Source of the DNA: Hartmannibacter diazotrophicus
Lineage (GTDB): Bacteria > Pseudomonadota > Alphaproteobacteria > Rhizobiales > Pleomorphomonadaceae
NCBI RefSeq assembly: GCF_900231165.1
Contig: NZ_LT960615.1
Coordinates: forward strand, 58,333 to 122,332
Length of the DNA: 64,000 nucleotides
Direction: 5' to 3'
Shown here: piece after piece, positions 27,751 to 37,026 of the stretch
Layout: each line of letters starts with the position of its first letter
Numbering within the stretch: position 1 is the first letter of the stretch
Made by a program: the position numbers and the translations under genes
The notes under the pieces: model-generated
What the model was told of the DNA's origin: nothing
Seen by the model: the letters and a program-made list of their open reading frames with translations, nothing else
Database searches by the model: none

Positions 27751-30166
27751 TGTCCACTCCCCTTGTTCGCAGCCAATGCACCGGCCAATCCGCGCCATGC
27801 GCCGTGCCGAGTTCCTCGATGCGTTTGAGATCGTCCTTTCCGGAGGCACCGACGAAGGCGAGCGCGATGGGGCCAAGGGCCATGTCGAAGAGCCGCCGGC
27901 CTTCTGGGGAAGCAACGTAATATTCCCGCTTGGGTGTGGCGGTTGCGACGATCTCGATCTGCCGCTCGTTGAACCCGATGCGCTCATAGAATTCGCGTGT
28001 ACCGGCTTCGCGGGCCGCGCCATTCGGTAGGCAGATTTTGGTCGGGCAGCTTTCCTTCAGAACGTCGATGATGCCGGACTGCTCCGCATCCGAGATCGAC
28101 TGGGTGGCGAGGACGACGGCGCAGTTGGCCTTGCGCAACACCTTCAGCCAATCGCGGATTTTGTCGCGGAAGGTCGGATGACCGAGCATCAACCAGGCCT
28201 CATCGAGAATGATGAGGCTGGGCGCGCCGGTGAGGCGCTTTTCGATCCGGCGGAAAAGGTAGAGCAGAACTGGCACCAGATTGCGCTCGCCCATATTCAT
28301 CAGCTCTTCGATCTCGAAGGTCTGGAATGTGCCGAGGGTCAAACCGTCTTCTTCCGCATCGAGCAATTGGGCCATGGGGCCATCGAGCGTGTAATGCCGA
28401 AGCGCCGTCTTGATCTCGCGCATCTGAACGCCGCTGACGAAGTCGGAGAGTGACTTGCCCGGTGCCGTGGCCATCAGGCCGGCCTGACGGGAGATCGCAT
28501 TGCGATGATCCGGCGCGATCGTCACACCCTGCATGGCGATCAGGGTCTCGATCCATTCGCTCGCCCAGGCACGATCTCCGTCGGTGGAGAGCTCGGAAAG
28601 AGGGCAGAAGGCGAGTGCGCCCTCCCCTGCTCCGACGTCGTAATGATCGCCGCCGGCAGCCAGAGTGAGCGGATAAAGTGACTTGCCCTTGTCGAAGGCG
28701 AAAATCTGCGCATGCTCATAACGGCGGAATTGCGCGGCGATCAGCGCCAGCAAAGTCGACTTTCCCGAGCCCGTCGGGCCGAAGATCAGGGTATGGCCGA
28801 CGTCATCGACATGAAGGTTCAGTCGAAAGGGCGAGGAGCCACTTGCGACCTGCATCAGCGGCGGCGCATTGGGTGGATAGAAGGGACACGGCGCGACCGC
28901 ACTGCCGGCCCAGACCGAATTGACCGGGATGAGGTCGGCAAGATTGCGGGTGTTGATCAACGGCTCGCGGATATTAGCGTATGTGACGCCCGGCAGACTG
29001 CCAAGATAGGCCTCGGTCGCATTGAGCGTTTCGATCCGCGCGACAAACCCTTCGGCCTGGATCAACCGGCGAACGGCCTCGGCGTGATCCTGAAGCCGGG
29101 CCTCGTTGGTATCGAACATCACGATGACCGCTGTATAGTAGCCATAGGCGACAAGCTGCGACGACGCCTCGGCAATCGCATCTTCTGTCTCGGCCACCAT
29201 GGTCATCGCATCTTGGTCGACGGAGCGGCTTTGGGTCTGGAAGAGCTGGTCGAAAAAGGGCCGAACCTTCTGCTGCCATTTTTTGCGCGTGCGTTCGAGC
29301 CTTTGGCGGGCTTCCTGTTCATCGAGAAAGATGAAGCGGCTCGACCAGCGATAGGTCAGCGGCATCAGATCGAGCGAATTGAGGATGCCCGGCCAGCTCT
29401 CCGCCGGAAAGCCATCGATGGCGACGACGGCGAGATAATTGCCGTCGACCATGGGCGAGAGCCCATGATGAAACTCGGCGGTCACCAGCCAGTCGAGATA
29501 CATCGGGATGGCCGGCAAGCGGACCGGATGGTTCTCGCCGACAAGGCAGAAGCGGATGAACTGAAAGAGCTCATCATAGCGCGCCTCAATACCGGTCTCA
29601 GGATCGAGGACCGTGCGCGTCACCATGCGCCGAATGACGAGCACGTTGGCGAGATACTGTTCGACCTCGCGGATCGACGTCTGAAAGCTCTTGAGAACGC
29701 CGTCGGCATAGGTCTCGGACCGGCTGCCTTCGTCCGAATAGACGTATCGCACCAATGCCGACTGGCGCGGTTCCGGCGGGCGATAGGTGAGAATGAGCGC
29801 GTGCTGGCTCTCATAGTGGCCCCGCTCCGCTTCGAAATGCGCCCGGCGCTCTTCGTCGATCGCCCGCGTGACGCAATCGGGGAAATGGCAGGTTTCGCGC
29901 GCAGGATAGGCCGTCGTCGGCACGCGAACGGCCTCGACCTGGATCATCCAGCCGCTGCCAAGCCGGCTAAGGACTGCATTCAGCTGCCGCGAAACCTCGT
30001 TGCGCTCGCTGTTTGTGGAGCTTTCGGAATCCGGACCGGCAAAATACCAGCCGGCCATCAGCGAGCCGTCCTTCAGAAGAATGATCCCGTCTTCGACAAG
30101 GCCGGCATAGGGCAACAAATCGGAAAACGAAGGATTGCGGTTTCGAAACTGCTTCAGCGCGATCAT
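27722..30166 (-). CDS. trbE: Conjugal transfer ATPase TrbE (VirB4 family)
   Basis: 814-aa ATPase that powers assembly and transfer at the type IV secretion system. The N-terminal CagE/VirB4 domain covers about residues 1-400. Walker A (GPTGSGKSTLLAL) is near residue 460 and Walker B (LIILDEAWLML) near 650, followed by VLATQSISDAEQSG. Full length for the family. It starts 6 bases after trbD and overlaps trbJ. Confidence 0.95.
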   Translation of the reverse strand: MIALKQFRNRNPSFSDLLPYAGLVEDGIILLKDGSLMAGWYFAGPDSESSTNSERNEVSRQLNAVLSRLGSGWMIQVEAVRVPTTAYPARETCHFPDCVTRAIDEERRAHFEAERGHYESQHALILTYRPPEPRQSALVRYVYSDEGSRSETYADGVLKSFQTSIREVEQYLANVLVIRRMVTRTVLDPETGIEARYDELFQFIRFCLVGENHPVRLPAIPMYLDWLVTAEFHHGLSPMVDGNYLAVVAIDGFPAESWPGILNSLDLMPLTYRWSSRFIFLDEQEARQRLERTRKKWQQKVRPFFDQLFQTQSRSVDQDAMTMVAETEDAIAEASSQLVAYGYYTAVIVMFDTNEARLQDHAEAVRRLIQAEGFVARIETLNATEAYLGSLPGVTYANIREPLINTRNLADLIPVNSVWAGSAVAPCPFYPPNAPPLMQVASGSSPFRLNLHVDDVGHTLIFGPTGSGKSTLLALIAAQFRRYEHAQIFAFDKGKSLYPLTLAAGGDHYDVGAGEGALAFCPLSELSTDGDRAWASEWIETLIAMQGVTIAPDHRNAISRQAGLMATAPGKSLSDFVSGVQMREIKTALRHYTLDGPMAQLLDAEEDGLTLGTFQTFEIEELMNMGERNLVPVLLYLFRRIEKRLTGAPSLIILDEAWLMLGHPTFRDKIRDWLKVLRKANCAVVLATQSISDAEQSGIIDVLKESCPTKICLPNGAAREAGTREFYERIGFNERQIEIVATATPKREYYVASPEGRRLFDMALGPIALAFVGASGKDDLKRIEELGTAHGADWPVHWLRTRGVDNAERILAAD

Positions 30167-30172
30167 CGCGGA

Positions 30173-30472
30173 TCAGGTCCTCCGCCAGGGTGAGGCCGTC
30201 GGACGGTAGCTCGGCTTGTAGCGGATATGACGCAGATAGATCTGTCGCATCATCGGGTCGGCCTTTGCCATCATCCGCAAGGCGCCGACGACGCCGATCC
30301 AGATGGCAATGCCCAAAGCCACGGAGAACCAGGTCAGCACGACGAAGACGAGAATGACGGTGGCAAGCCCTGTCAGCAGGACAAGTTCGCGGTCGGCGCC
30401 CATCAGGTGGTGTGGCCGCGACAAGGCGCGATGAATGCGAGAGGTCGCGAGGGATACGATTGGCTCAGCCAT
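30173..30472 (-). CDS. trbD: Conjugal transfer protein TrbD (VirB3 family)
   Basis: 99-aa inner-membrane protein with one long or two short hydrophobic helices (residues about 30-65). VirB3-like ends are seen: [19 protein letters not shown] at the N-terminus and [17 protein letters not shown] at the C-terminus. The start at 30472 overlaps the trbC stop by 8 bases. Partner of TrbE in pilus biogenesis. Confidence 0.92.
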   Translation of the reverse strand: MAEPIVSLATSRIHRALSRPHHLMGADRELVLLTGLATVILVFVVLTWFSVALGIAIWIGVVGALRMMAKADPMMRQIYLRHIRYKPSYRPTASPWRRT

Positions 30473-30839
30473 CGCGCGCCTCCCCATTCGGTAAACCGGG
30501 TGCCTGATCTGAAATGCCGATCGATGCACCGGATGCGCCGAAGAGACCGACGATCTGCGTTGCGCCAAGAAGAATGCCGGCGACGAGCACCACATACATC
30601 AGGCGCCGTGCAAAATCGTTGAGCTCGCCGCCGAAGATCAGCATACCGCCCGCGACAGCGACGGCAGCCAGCGCAATGAACCCTGCCACAGGTCCCGTGA
30701 TTGACTGCTGGATTTGCTGCAGTGGCCCTTCCCATGGAAGGCCACCGCCGGAACTCGCCAGAGCCGGAGTTGCGACTACGGCAGCCAGAACCCCGAGCGG
30801 AAGGCTCGCAAAATTGCGTCGACGAAACTCAAGCTGCAT
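30465..30839 (-). CDS. trbC: Conjugal pilin TrbC (VirB2 family)
   Basis: 124-aa prepilin. Signal peptide residues about 12-30 end in ATPALA. The mature pilin has two hydrophobic helices ([19 protein letters not shown] and [16 protein letters not shown]) joined by a short charged loop. Start at 30839 overlaps the trbB end by 11 bases. Main subunit of the conjugative pilus. Confidence 0.92.
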   Translation of the reverse strand: MQLEFRRRNFASLPLGVLAAVVATPALASSGGGLPWEGPLQQIQQSITGPVAGFIALAAVAVAGGMLIFGGELNDFARRLMYVVLVAGILLGATQIVGLFGASGASIGISDQAPGLPNGEARDG

Positions 30840-31800
30840 GGCTGTCCTCTTCAATCTCGGAATGGTGGTGTGTTTCGTAGTGGGTGCCGTCAAAGCTGTT
30901 CACGCGCATGACATCGCGCACCCGCCTGCCCGTCGCCGTTCGCTCGATCGAGACGACGAGATCGATGGCGTCGCCAATCACCTCGCGCATTGGCTGTTGG
31001 CTGGCCTCAGCCGTCAGCTGTTCAAGCCGTCGCAGTGCCGAGTGCGCAGAGTTGGCGTGGATGGTCGTGATCCCGCCCGGATGACCAGTGTTCCAGGCCT
31101 TGAGTAATGTGAGTGCGGCACCGTCCCTCACCTCCCCGACGATGATCCGATCAGGCCGAAGCCGCATCGTGCTCTTCAGCAAACGTGCCATGTCGACGGT
31201 GTCGGTCGTATGCAGCGCGACGGTGTTCTCCGCCGCGCATTGAATCTCGGCGGTGTCTTCCAGGATCAGCAGCCGGTGCGATGGCGCCGCCGCAACGATC
31301 TCTGCGATGACGGCATTGGCCAAGGTCGTTTTGCCCGAGCCCGTCCCTCCAGAGACGACGATGTTCAGGCGATCCTCAACGGCGCGGCGGATCAGTCGGA
31401 CCTGAAGCTCGGTCATCACGCCGCTCACCACATATTCGCCAAGCGGAATGAGCTTTGAAGCCCGTCGGCGGATCGTAAAGCTTGGTGCGCTCACGACAGG
31501 TGGCAGCAAGCCCTCGAACCGATGACCACCAATTGGCAGCTCACCGGAGATAATCGGCCGCTCTTCATCCGCTTCGCTCTTCAGCGCATGGGCGACGGTG
31601 CCGATGATGATCTCAGCTGCACCCGGCAGGAGGTCACCGATTGCTCCGATGCCCACCCCGAGGCGCTCGACGAATAGTCGGCCGTCCGGATTGAGCATCA
31701 CCTCGACGACGCTCGCGTCATCCAGTGCCGTGCAGATGACGTCTCCGAGCGCGTCACTCAGCTTGCGCACCAAGCGGGCCTGAGACGAACTCGCCGTCAT
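30829..31800 (-). CDS. trbB: Conjugal transfer ATPase TrbB (VirB11 family)
   Basis: 323-aa hexameric secretion ATPase. Walker A ([15 protein letters not shown]) is near residue 151, the Asp box [10 protein letters not shown] near 177, Walker B-like region [19 protein letters not shown] near 216, and the His box GITTIHAN near 240. First gene of the trb operon in the window. On Ti/Sym plasmids traI precedes it, but here no traI is present and the region upstream leads into repABC. Confidence 0.95.
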   Translation of the reverse strand: MTASSSQARLVRKLSDALGDVICTALDDASVVEVMLNPDGRLFVERLGVGIGAIGDLLPGAAEIIIGTVAHALKSEADEERPIISGELPIGGHRFEGLLPPVVSAPSFTIRRRASKLIPLGEYVVSGVMTELQVRLIRRAVEDRLNIVVSGGTGSGKTTLANAVIAEIVAAAPSHRLLILEDTAEIQCAAENTVALHTTDTVDMARLLKSTMRLRPDRIIVGEVRDGAALTLLKAWNTGHPGGITTIHANSAHSALRRLEQLTAEASQQPMREVIGDAIDLVVSIERTATGRRVRDVMRVNSFDGTHYETHHHSEIEEDSHAA

Positions 31801-31916
31801 TGAGCTCGTCCGGCGGCAAATTCCGAAGGCCAGATTTGCTTGATCGATTTCTGCTGCATCTCTCTCTCCGGGCTGTTGCGGCCGAGATGCGGCTTGTGCC
31901 GGAAAGCACCGCGGTG

Positions 31917-31944
31917 GTCACCCCGGTCAAATTGCCGGGGTGAC
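31917..31944. repeat. GC-rich inverted repeat between trbB and repA
   Basis: GTCACCCCGG at 31917-31926 and its exact complement CCGGGGTGAC at 31935-31944, with an 8-base spacer. There is no T tract on either strand, so it is more likely an operator or a transcript insulator than a classic terminator. It lies 117 bases upstream of trbB and about 200 bases upstream of repA. Confidence 0.5.
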
Positions 31945-32015
31945 TGACCGGACCAATTCCCGAAGATTGTGAAAAGCCCGAAAGTCGCATTTGATAAGCG
32001 AAGTGCTTCGCGCCG

Positions 32016-32029
32016 TTGTCAGCTGACAA
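32016..32029. promoter_or_regulatory. parS-like palindrome upstream of repA
   Basis: Perfect 14-base palindrome TTGTCAGCTGACAA. With its flanks it reads GTTGTCAGCTGACAAA, close to the 16-base parS pattern of repABC plasmids (GTT, four bases, GC, four bases, AAC) with one end mismatch. The same outer motif TTGTCA/TGACAA recurs in the repB-repC gap. Probable RepB binding site for partition; the assignment is by pattern only. Confidence 0.5.
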
Positions 32030-32144
32030 ATCGCAAAAGGAGTAGGCGAATCAGTCAGATGCCAAAACGCGCGAATCGCGTTAGGACATCGTTAACTTTA
32101 AATTCCTTGACCAAGGTGGTGGACTCAGTTGAAGTTGCGGAAAA

Positions 32145-33392
32145 ATGCCCCATCAGCTCTCTTTTGCGACTTTCACAATGATATCAAACGAAGCCGAAAA
32201 AAATAGACCTAGCGATGCGATCTCATTTGACGAGACGATATGGAGTGACTCGCAAGCGCTAGGTTCCCAGCTTCAAGTCCTGAGAGAGAGGCTGTTTCCT
32301 CCTGAAGCGAAAAAGGGACTGCGTTCCTTCTCCACTGCTGAGACGGCAAAGCTTATTGGTGTCACCGAAAGTTATATTCGGAATCTGGCGACTGACGAAG
32401 AAGGCCCGGTTCCCGAGAAGCAGAACGGCCGTCGTCGATACACGCTGGAGCAAATTCATGCGCTCCGTCACCACCTAAGCAAGGGCAAGGCAAGTTATGT
32501 TCCGGCGCGGAAGTCAAATGAACATCTGCAGGTGATCGCCGTCACGAATTTCAAAGGCGGTTCCGGAAAAACGACGACGGCAACGCATCTAGCGCAATTT
32601 CTGGCACTGCGGGGATATCGCGTGCTCGCAGTCGATCTTGATCCGCAAGCTTCCATGTCGGCGCTATTCGGCTACCAGCCTGAGTTCGATGTTGCCGACA
32701 ATCAAACGCTCTATGGTGCCATCCGTTATGATGAAGAGCGGCAGCCATTGGGCGATATAGTGCGTCAAACTTACTTTGCGGGACTTGACCTCGTTCCAGG
32801 GAATTTGGAGCTGCACGAGTTCGAGCATGACACGCCGCGAATCCTCGCCGATCAGGACCGGGATACGGATGGTTTTTTCTTCATGCGCGTTGCAGCCGCA
32901 TTGGAGAGCGTCGCCGATAACTACGACGTCGTGGTCATCGACTGCCCACCGCAGCTCGGATTTCTCACCATGTCGGCACTTTGCGCGTCGACGGGGGTCC
33001 TGATTACCATTCACCCTCAGATGCTCGACGTTGCGTCGATGAATCAGTTTCTGGCCATGACGTCACAGCTATTGTCGGTTGTGCGGAATGCTGGCGGCGA
33101 TCTGCAATACGACTGGATGCGCTACCTCATTACCAGACATGAGCCAAACGACGGTCCACAAAACCAGATCGTCGCCTTTCTTCGAAATCTTTTTGGTGAG
33201 CGCGTCCTCACACCAATGATGGTGAAGTCTACGGCTATTTCCGACGCGGGGCTTTCCAAGCAGACTGTTTATGAAGCACCTCGAGAGTCCATGCATCGCC
33301 AGACGTACGACAGAGCTGTGGAATCGATGGATGCGGTCAACGGCGATGTCGAAAGACTCATTCTTCAAGCTTGGGGGAGGGCCTCCAAGTGA
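32145..33392 (+). CDS. repA: Plasmid partition protein RepA (ParA ATPase)
   Basis: ParA-type partition ATPase and autorepressor of repABC, 415 aa from the ATG at 32145 (an ATG at 32178 is an equally possible start). The N-terminal helix-turn-helix (FSTAETAKLIGVTESYIRN) binds the operator. The deviant Walker A (KGGSGKTTTATHLAQ) is near residue 136, and the A' and B motifs (DLDPQASMS; VVIDCPPQLGFL) follow. Its stop overlaps the repB GTG start. Confidence 0.95.
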   Translation: MPHQLSFATFTMISNEAEKNRPSDAISFDETIWSDSQALGSQLQVLRERLFPPEAKKGLRSFSTAETAKLIGVTESYIRNLATDEEGPVPEKQNGRRRYTLEQIHALRHHLSKGKASYVPARKSNEHLQVIAVTNFKGGSGKTTTATHLAQFLALRGYRVLAVDLDPQASMSALFGYQPEFDVADNQTLYGAIRYDEERQPLGDIVRQTYFAGLDLVPGNLELHEFEHDTPRILADQDRDTDGFFFMRVAAALESVADNYDVVVIDCPPQLGFLTMSALCASTGVLITIHPQMLDVASMNQFLAMTSQLLSVVRNAGGDLQYDWMRYLITRHEPNDGPQNQIVAFLRNLFGERVLTPMMVKSTAISDAGLSKQTVYEAPRESMHRQTYDRAVESMDAVNGDVERLILQAWGRASK

Positions 33393-34390
33393 AAAAGGGT
33401 AGAGATATTCTCCAAGGGCTTGTTGCGGCCGGCAAACCGCTGCCTCCTTCAGGAGGTTCGACGCCGCAAGCGCGCCCGTCTGGCGCCGTCAAGGCGATGA
33501 GCTTGGGGCTGGACCGCCTTTCAGCAGAGGCAGCACAAGCCAAGGCCCTGAGGGAAGAATTAGCAAACCGCGAGACAACGCAAGAGCTTGACACTGGCCT
33601 TTTCAGCCCGTCTCCGATTTCCGATCGTATTCCGCTGACGGATGATCCACGGACGGAAGAACTCAGGGCCGCAATCGAGTTGAACGGCCAACAGATTCCG
33701 ATTATCGCCCGCCCGCATCCGGATAAGGAAGGCCATTTCCAGATTGCCGCCGGTCATCGCAGATGGCGCGTGGCGCAGGACCTCGGGCGTCCGCTTAAGG
33801 CGATCATCAGGAAGTTGACGGATGAGGAAATGGTCATCCTTCAGGGTCAGGAAAATGGCCCGAGAGAGGACCTGACGTTTGCAGAGCGAGCAAGATTCGC
33901 ATTGCAGATGGAAGCTCGTGGCTTCAATCGTGACACTCTTTCTGCCGCACTGAATGTGGACAAACCAGAGCTGTCTCGATTGCTGACCGTCGCCCAGGCC
34001 CTCAGCGAGGAGTTCATTCTTGCTATTGGTCCCGCACCAAAGGTCGGGCGCCCGAGGTGGCTGCAACTGGCCAAGGGTTTGGCGGGGCAAGGAGCTCACG
34101 ACCGGCTGGCTGTGCTGATACGATCGCCGGAGTTTGCTCAGGCTGACACCGATCGCCGATTTGGGTTAGCCCTTGAGGTTGTCGGAACCGCGAATTCAGT
34201 TTCCAAAAAGCGCTTGGCGGCTCCCAAACGGATAGCCTGGATCGAAAAAAAGGGCAGTAGTACCCGGCTCGTCTCAAACGACAAGGACTTTGCCGAGTTC
34301 ATTCAGAGACGACTTCCCGAGCTTTTGAAGGAATTTCAGGGCAGCTTGGAAGCCGACGCTGATGATGAGAAAAGAGGAACAAGCCACTGA
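33389..34390 (+). CDS. repB: Plasmid partition protein RepB (ParB family)
   Basis: 333-aa centromere-binding protein. The ParB/Srx-like NTPase region contains IIARPHPDKEGHFQIAAGHRRWR (near residue 103) and QGQENGPREDLTFAERARFA, followed by a helix-turn-helix (ALNVDKPELSRLLTVAQAL). GTG at 33389, with GGGGGAGG just upstream, overlaps the repA stop (GTGA), so the pair is translationally coupled. A TTG 18 bases upstream is a less likely start. Confidence 0.94.
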   Translation: MKKGRDILQGLVAAGKPLPPSGGSTPQARPSGAVKAMSLGLDRLSAEAAQAKALREELANRETTQELDTGLFSPSPISDRIPLTDDPRTEELRAAIELNGQQIPIIARPHPDKEGHFQIAAGHRRWRVAQDLGRPLKAIIRKLTDEEMVILQGQENGPREDLTFAERARFALQMEARGFNRDTLSAALNVDKPELSRLLTVAQALSEEFILAIGPAPKVGRPRWLQLAKGLAGQGAHDRLAVLIRSPEFAQADTDRRFGLALEVVGTANSVSKKRLAAPKRIAWIEKKGSSTRLVSNDKDFAEFIQRRLPELLKEFQGSLEADADDEKRGTSH

Positions 34391-34405
34391 AAGAAATGTG
34401 TTCCT

Positions 34406-34433
34406 GATGGAATTGTCACCTGACAATTCCATC
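34406..34433. promoter_or_regulatory. 28-base perfect palindrome after repB (parS/operator candidate)
   Basis: Arms of 13 bases (34406-34418 and 34421-34433) are exact complements around a central CC. The core TTGTCA-CC-TGACAA shares the outer half-sites of the parS-like site at 32016. It starts 16 bases after the repB stop and is not followed by a T tract, so a terminator is unlikely. Probable RepB-binding centromere or repC regulatory site. Confidence 0.5.
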
Positions 34434-34459
34434 GATTGAGCGCAAAATTCCACTAAGGG

Positions 34460-34513
34460 CAAAAAGAAAAAGGCCCCCGAAATCGCTTCCGGAAGCCCTT
34501 CTCATAGTGTGGT
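34460..34513 (-). ncRNA. Antisense ctRNA (incompatibility RNA) of repABC
   Basis: The repB-repC gap of repABC plasmids encodes a small antisense RNA that limits RepC synthesis. On the minus strand a -35 box TTGACT (34543-34548) and a -10 box GAATCT (34520-34525), 17 bases apart, point to a start near 34513. The transcript would end at a hairpin (stem GGCTTCC with GGGGGCC, 34475-34500 region) followed by TTTTTC at about 34470. Size about 50-55 nt, like the p42d ctRNA. Start and end are estimates. Confidence 0.75.
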
Positions 34514-34617
34514 AGCTAGAGATTCGCACTTCCCGGAATCACAGTCAAGGCTCTTTTGAGCCGTGAGCGCCTTTTCGGCGAGCAATTTTCTATTGCCTAG
34601 CGATAGGTGAAAGAGAA

Positions 34618-35904
34618 ATGCAGACACATGTGACAACGACGCCCTTTGGGCGGCGGCCGATGTCGATTGGCCAGATGGCAAGCCAGGTTGCCGCGAATTC
34701 GTTGCCCCAAGAGGCAACAGTGGAAAAATGGAAGGTGTTTCGGTCAATCCGCGAAGCGCGTGATCTTCTCGGTGCGACGGATCGTTCCTTGGCGATCCTG
34801 AACGCACTTTTGTCCTTCCATCCGGACAGCGAGCTCTCCAGCGAGGGCGGTCTTATTGTCTGGCCATCGAACGAGCAGCTGATGGCCAGAGCCAACGGCA
34901 TGCCGGCGGCGACGTTGAGACGGCATTTGGCTGTGCTGGTCGACTGCGGACTGATCATTCGTCGCGACAGCCCGAATGGAAAGCGCTTTGCGCGAAAGGG
35001 CAGGGGAGGGGAGATCGAGCAGGCTTACGGTTTCGACCTCTCGCCGATCGTCGCGCGCGCTGCCGAGTTCGGCGAACTGGCGGACGCGGTGCGAGCCGAG
35101 AAGAAGGCATTCAAGGTCGCCAAGGAACGTCTCACGCTGCTTCGCCGTGACATCGTCAAGATGATCGACGCTGGCATTGCGGAAGGGGTGCCTGGCAATT
35201 GGGGACGGGTCAGTCAGATTTATCAGGAGACGGTTGGCCGTCTTCCGCGGACAGCGCCACGGCAGTTCATCGAGAGCCTTTGCGAGGAGCTTCAGGAACT
35301 GTGGATAGAAGTCCGCGACATTCTGGAAACATTCACAAAAGCACAAAATCCAAGCGCCAATGAGTCTCATTTTGAGCGGCACATACAGAATTCAAATCCA
35401 GACTCCATTTCTGAATCTGAAAATGGCTTTGGAAAAAAGAATGAGGCGAACAGCGAGGCTGAGGAACCCGATAACCTGCGGAGCTTGCCGAAGCGAGAAC
35501 TGCCGCTGGGTATCGTGCTGGACGCTTGTCCCATCCTGAAAGATTTGGCACCGGGAAGTGGGATCCGCCAATGGCGGGACTTTCTGGCCGCAGCTGAGGT
35601 TGCCCGGCCGATGCTGGGGGTCAGCCAAAGCGCCTGGCGGGATGCCTGCCAAGCCATGGGGGAGGTTCAGGCTGCAATCGCGCTCGCCGCGATCCTGCAG
35701 CGGTCCGATCAGATCAACAGCGCCGGCGGCTATTTGCGCAGCCTCACCGAAAAAGCGAGGGATGGGCAGTTTTCGACCTGGCCGATGGTGATGGCGCTGC
35801 TGCGGGCAAAACTCGAGGCCGACAAAACGGCGGCCAGTCCTGATCGAAAGCAGCCAAAGGACAATCAGGCCGAAGAGCGACTGTATGAGGCCTCGGAAGC
35901 GTGA
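34618..35904 (+). CDS. repC: Replication initiator RepC
   Basis: 428-aa initiator specific to alphaproteobacterial repABC replicons. N-terminal helix-turn-helix region around residues 60-110 (VWPSNEQLMARANGMPAATL, then RRHLAVLVDCGLIIRRDSPNG) and a low-complexity Ser/Asn/Glu linker near 245-290. A C-terminal helical domain follows (WRDACQAMGEVQAAIALAAIL, YLRSLTEKAR). The origin of replication of this family lies inside repC. It is preceded by AGGTGAAAGAG. Expression is expected to be limited by the antisense RNA just upstream. Confidence 0.95.
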   Translation: MQTHVTTTPFGRRPMSIGQMASQVAANSLPQEATVEKWKVFRSIREARDLLGATDRSLAILNALLSFHPDSELSSEGGLIVWPSNEQLMARANGMPAATLRRHLAVLVDCGLIIRRDSPNGKRFARKGRGGEIEQAYGFDLSPIVARAAEFGELADAVRAEKKAFKVAKERLTLLRRDIVKMIDAGIAEGVPGNWGRVSQIYQETVGRLPRTAPRQFIESLCEELQELWIEVRDILETFTKAQNPSANESHFERHIQNSNPDSISESENGFGKKNEANSEAEEPDNLRSLPKRELPLGIVLDACPILKDLAPGSGIRQWRDFLAAAEVARPMLGVSQSAWRDACQAMGEVQAAIALAAILQRSDQINSAGGYLRSLTEKARDGQFSTWPMVMALLRAKLEADKTAASPDRKQPKDNQAEERLYEASEA

Positions 35905-36244
35905 GTGACGTAGCGCAAAAGGTCAAACGCATGACGGTGACGCGAACTGGGCTGTTCGTCTGCATTGGCCGCGATGACAGGACCGGCTGGATGCTAAGTC
36001 GCAGCTTGCGTCATTGGAACGGCTGCCGAAGATTTCGAGCCACGCATGAGCTAGGGCAACTTTTTCATAGCTCGAGACAAAGGCGAGCGGCCGCCTTGTT
36101 CGGCTGAGGCGTCATCAAAAACAAATGCGGAATCCACACGGGGCGCGCGCCAGTTGACCTCAGCCGGCATTTTGCATTGTCGCTGCACGCTGCCCAGTGC
36201 ATCTTGCGATCACAAAGACCCGGAGGCTGAAAGGGAGAAGCAAA
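35905..36244. other. Intergenic region between repC and GntR gene
   Basis: About 340 bases with no recognisable gene; short frames on both strands lack family motifs. It marks the join between the rep backbone and the sugar-acid catabolic cassette. GGGAG at about 36234 serves the next gene. Confidence 0.5.
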
Positions 36245-37012
36245 TTGCGCCGTCCACGCAGCGGGCCGAAACTCGTTGACAGCGACACTAAGGGGGCTTC
36301 CGGCCCGAAGCGCCGCAATTCGATGAATCTCTTCGAGCTTGCCTATGAACAGCTCGAAGAACTGATCGTCAATTGCCAGCTGGCCCCGGGCCGCTTCCTT
36401 GCTATTCAGGATCTCCAGGCAGCCACGGGCTTCAGCCGTACGCCGGTCCATCAGGCGGTCGGGCGCCTTGCGGCCGACACCCTCATCCATGTCCGGCCAC
36501 GCCATGGCCTGCAGATCGCACCGATCGATCTTGCCCGTGAACGCATGCTGCTGCTTCTGCGCCGCGATCTGGAGCGTTTCGTCATCAAGCTGGCGGCTGA
36601 AAACGCCAGTCCGGCGCAACGAAACCAGTTGCTGCACCTGGTGCGGGTGCTGCGCGAGCGGCGCGATACGCTGACGATCGACGAGTTCAACGCCCTCGAC
36701 CGGCGCATCGACCAACTGGTTCTCGCCTCCGCCAGCGAACCCTTCCTCGTCCACACGCTGCGTCCGCTGCACACAATCTTCCGCCGGATTGGCTGGATCC
36801 ATCACAATTACACCAGCGCGGGCGTCAATCTTGGCGGCACGATCGACTGCCACCTCGCCGTTCTCGACGCCGTTGCAAACCGCCATGTTGAGCGCGCCGT
36901 CGCCGCATCCGATGCATTGATCGGCTTTGTGGAAGCGATCTTCGACGGTATCGAGCGTGACATCGATCCCTCCCTGCTCGACTGCAGCATCGAGCCGCTC
37001 TTTCGGTCGTGA
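36245..37012 (+). CDS. GntR-family transcriptional regulator (FadR/FCD type)
   Basis: About 255 aa. The N-terminal winged helix-turn-helix (ILVNCQLAPGRFLAIQDL is replaced here by IVNCQLAPGRFLAIQDLQAA; then GFSRTPVHQAVGRLAADTLI) is standard GntR. The C-terminal helical FCD domain has metal- or ligand-binding His/Asp positions (LDRRIDQLVLA; GTIDCHLAVLDAV). TTG at 36245 with AAAGGGAGAAG upstream is the chosen start; ATG at 36323 is the alternative. It sits immediately upstream of, and in the same direction as, the TRAP/dehydrogenase operon and is likely its repressor, released by a sugar acid. Confidence 0.85.
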   Translation: MRRPRSGPKLVDSDTKGASGPKRRNSMNLFELAYEQLEELIVNCQLAPGRFLAIQDLQAATGFSRTPVHQAVGRLAADTLIHVRPRHGLQIAPIDLARERMLLLLRRDLERFVIKLAAENASPAQRNQLLHLVRVLRERRDTLTIDEFNALDRRIDQLVLASASEPFLVHTLRPLHTIFRRIGWIHHNYTSAGVNLGGTIDCHLAVLDAVANRHVERAVAASDALIGFVEAIFDGIERDIDPSLLDCSIEPLFRS

Positions 37013-37026
37013 GCCCAACCCCTTCT

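Larger units (their letters stand above)
31801..32144. other. Divergent control region between trb and repABC
   Basis: About 340 bases separating trbB (minus) from repA (plus). It holds a GC-rich 10-base inverted repeat (31917-31944), a palindrome CGAAGTGCTTCG (31999-32010) and a parS-like palindrome (32016-32029). No traI gene and no recognisable 18-base tra box were found, so quorum control of trb as in Ti plasmids is not supported by this sequence. Confidence 0.6.

Noticed and set aside
28712..30193. 493-codon plus-strand frame opposite trbE
   Set aside because: Long only because of high GC and codon pattern; trbE carries Walker motifs and full length.
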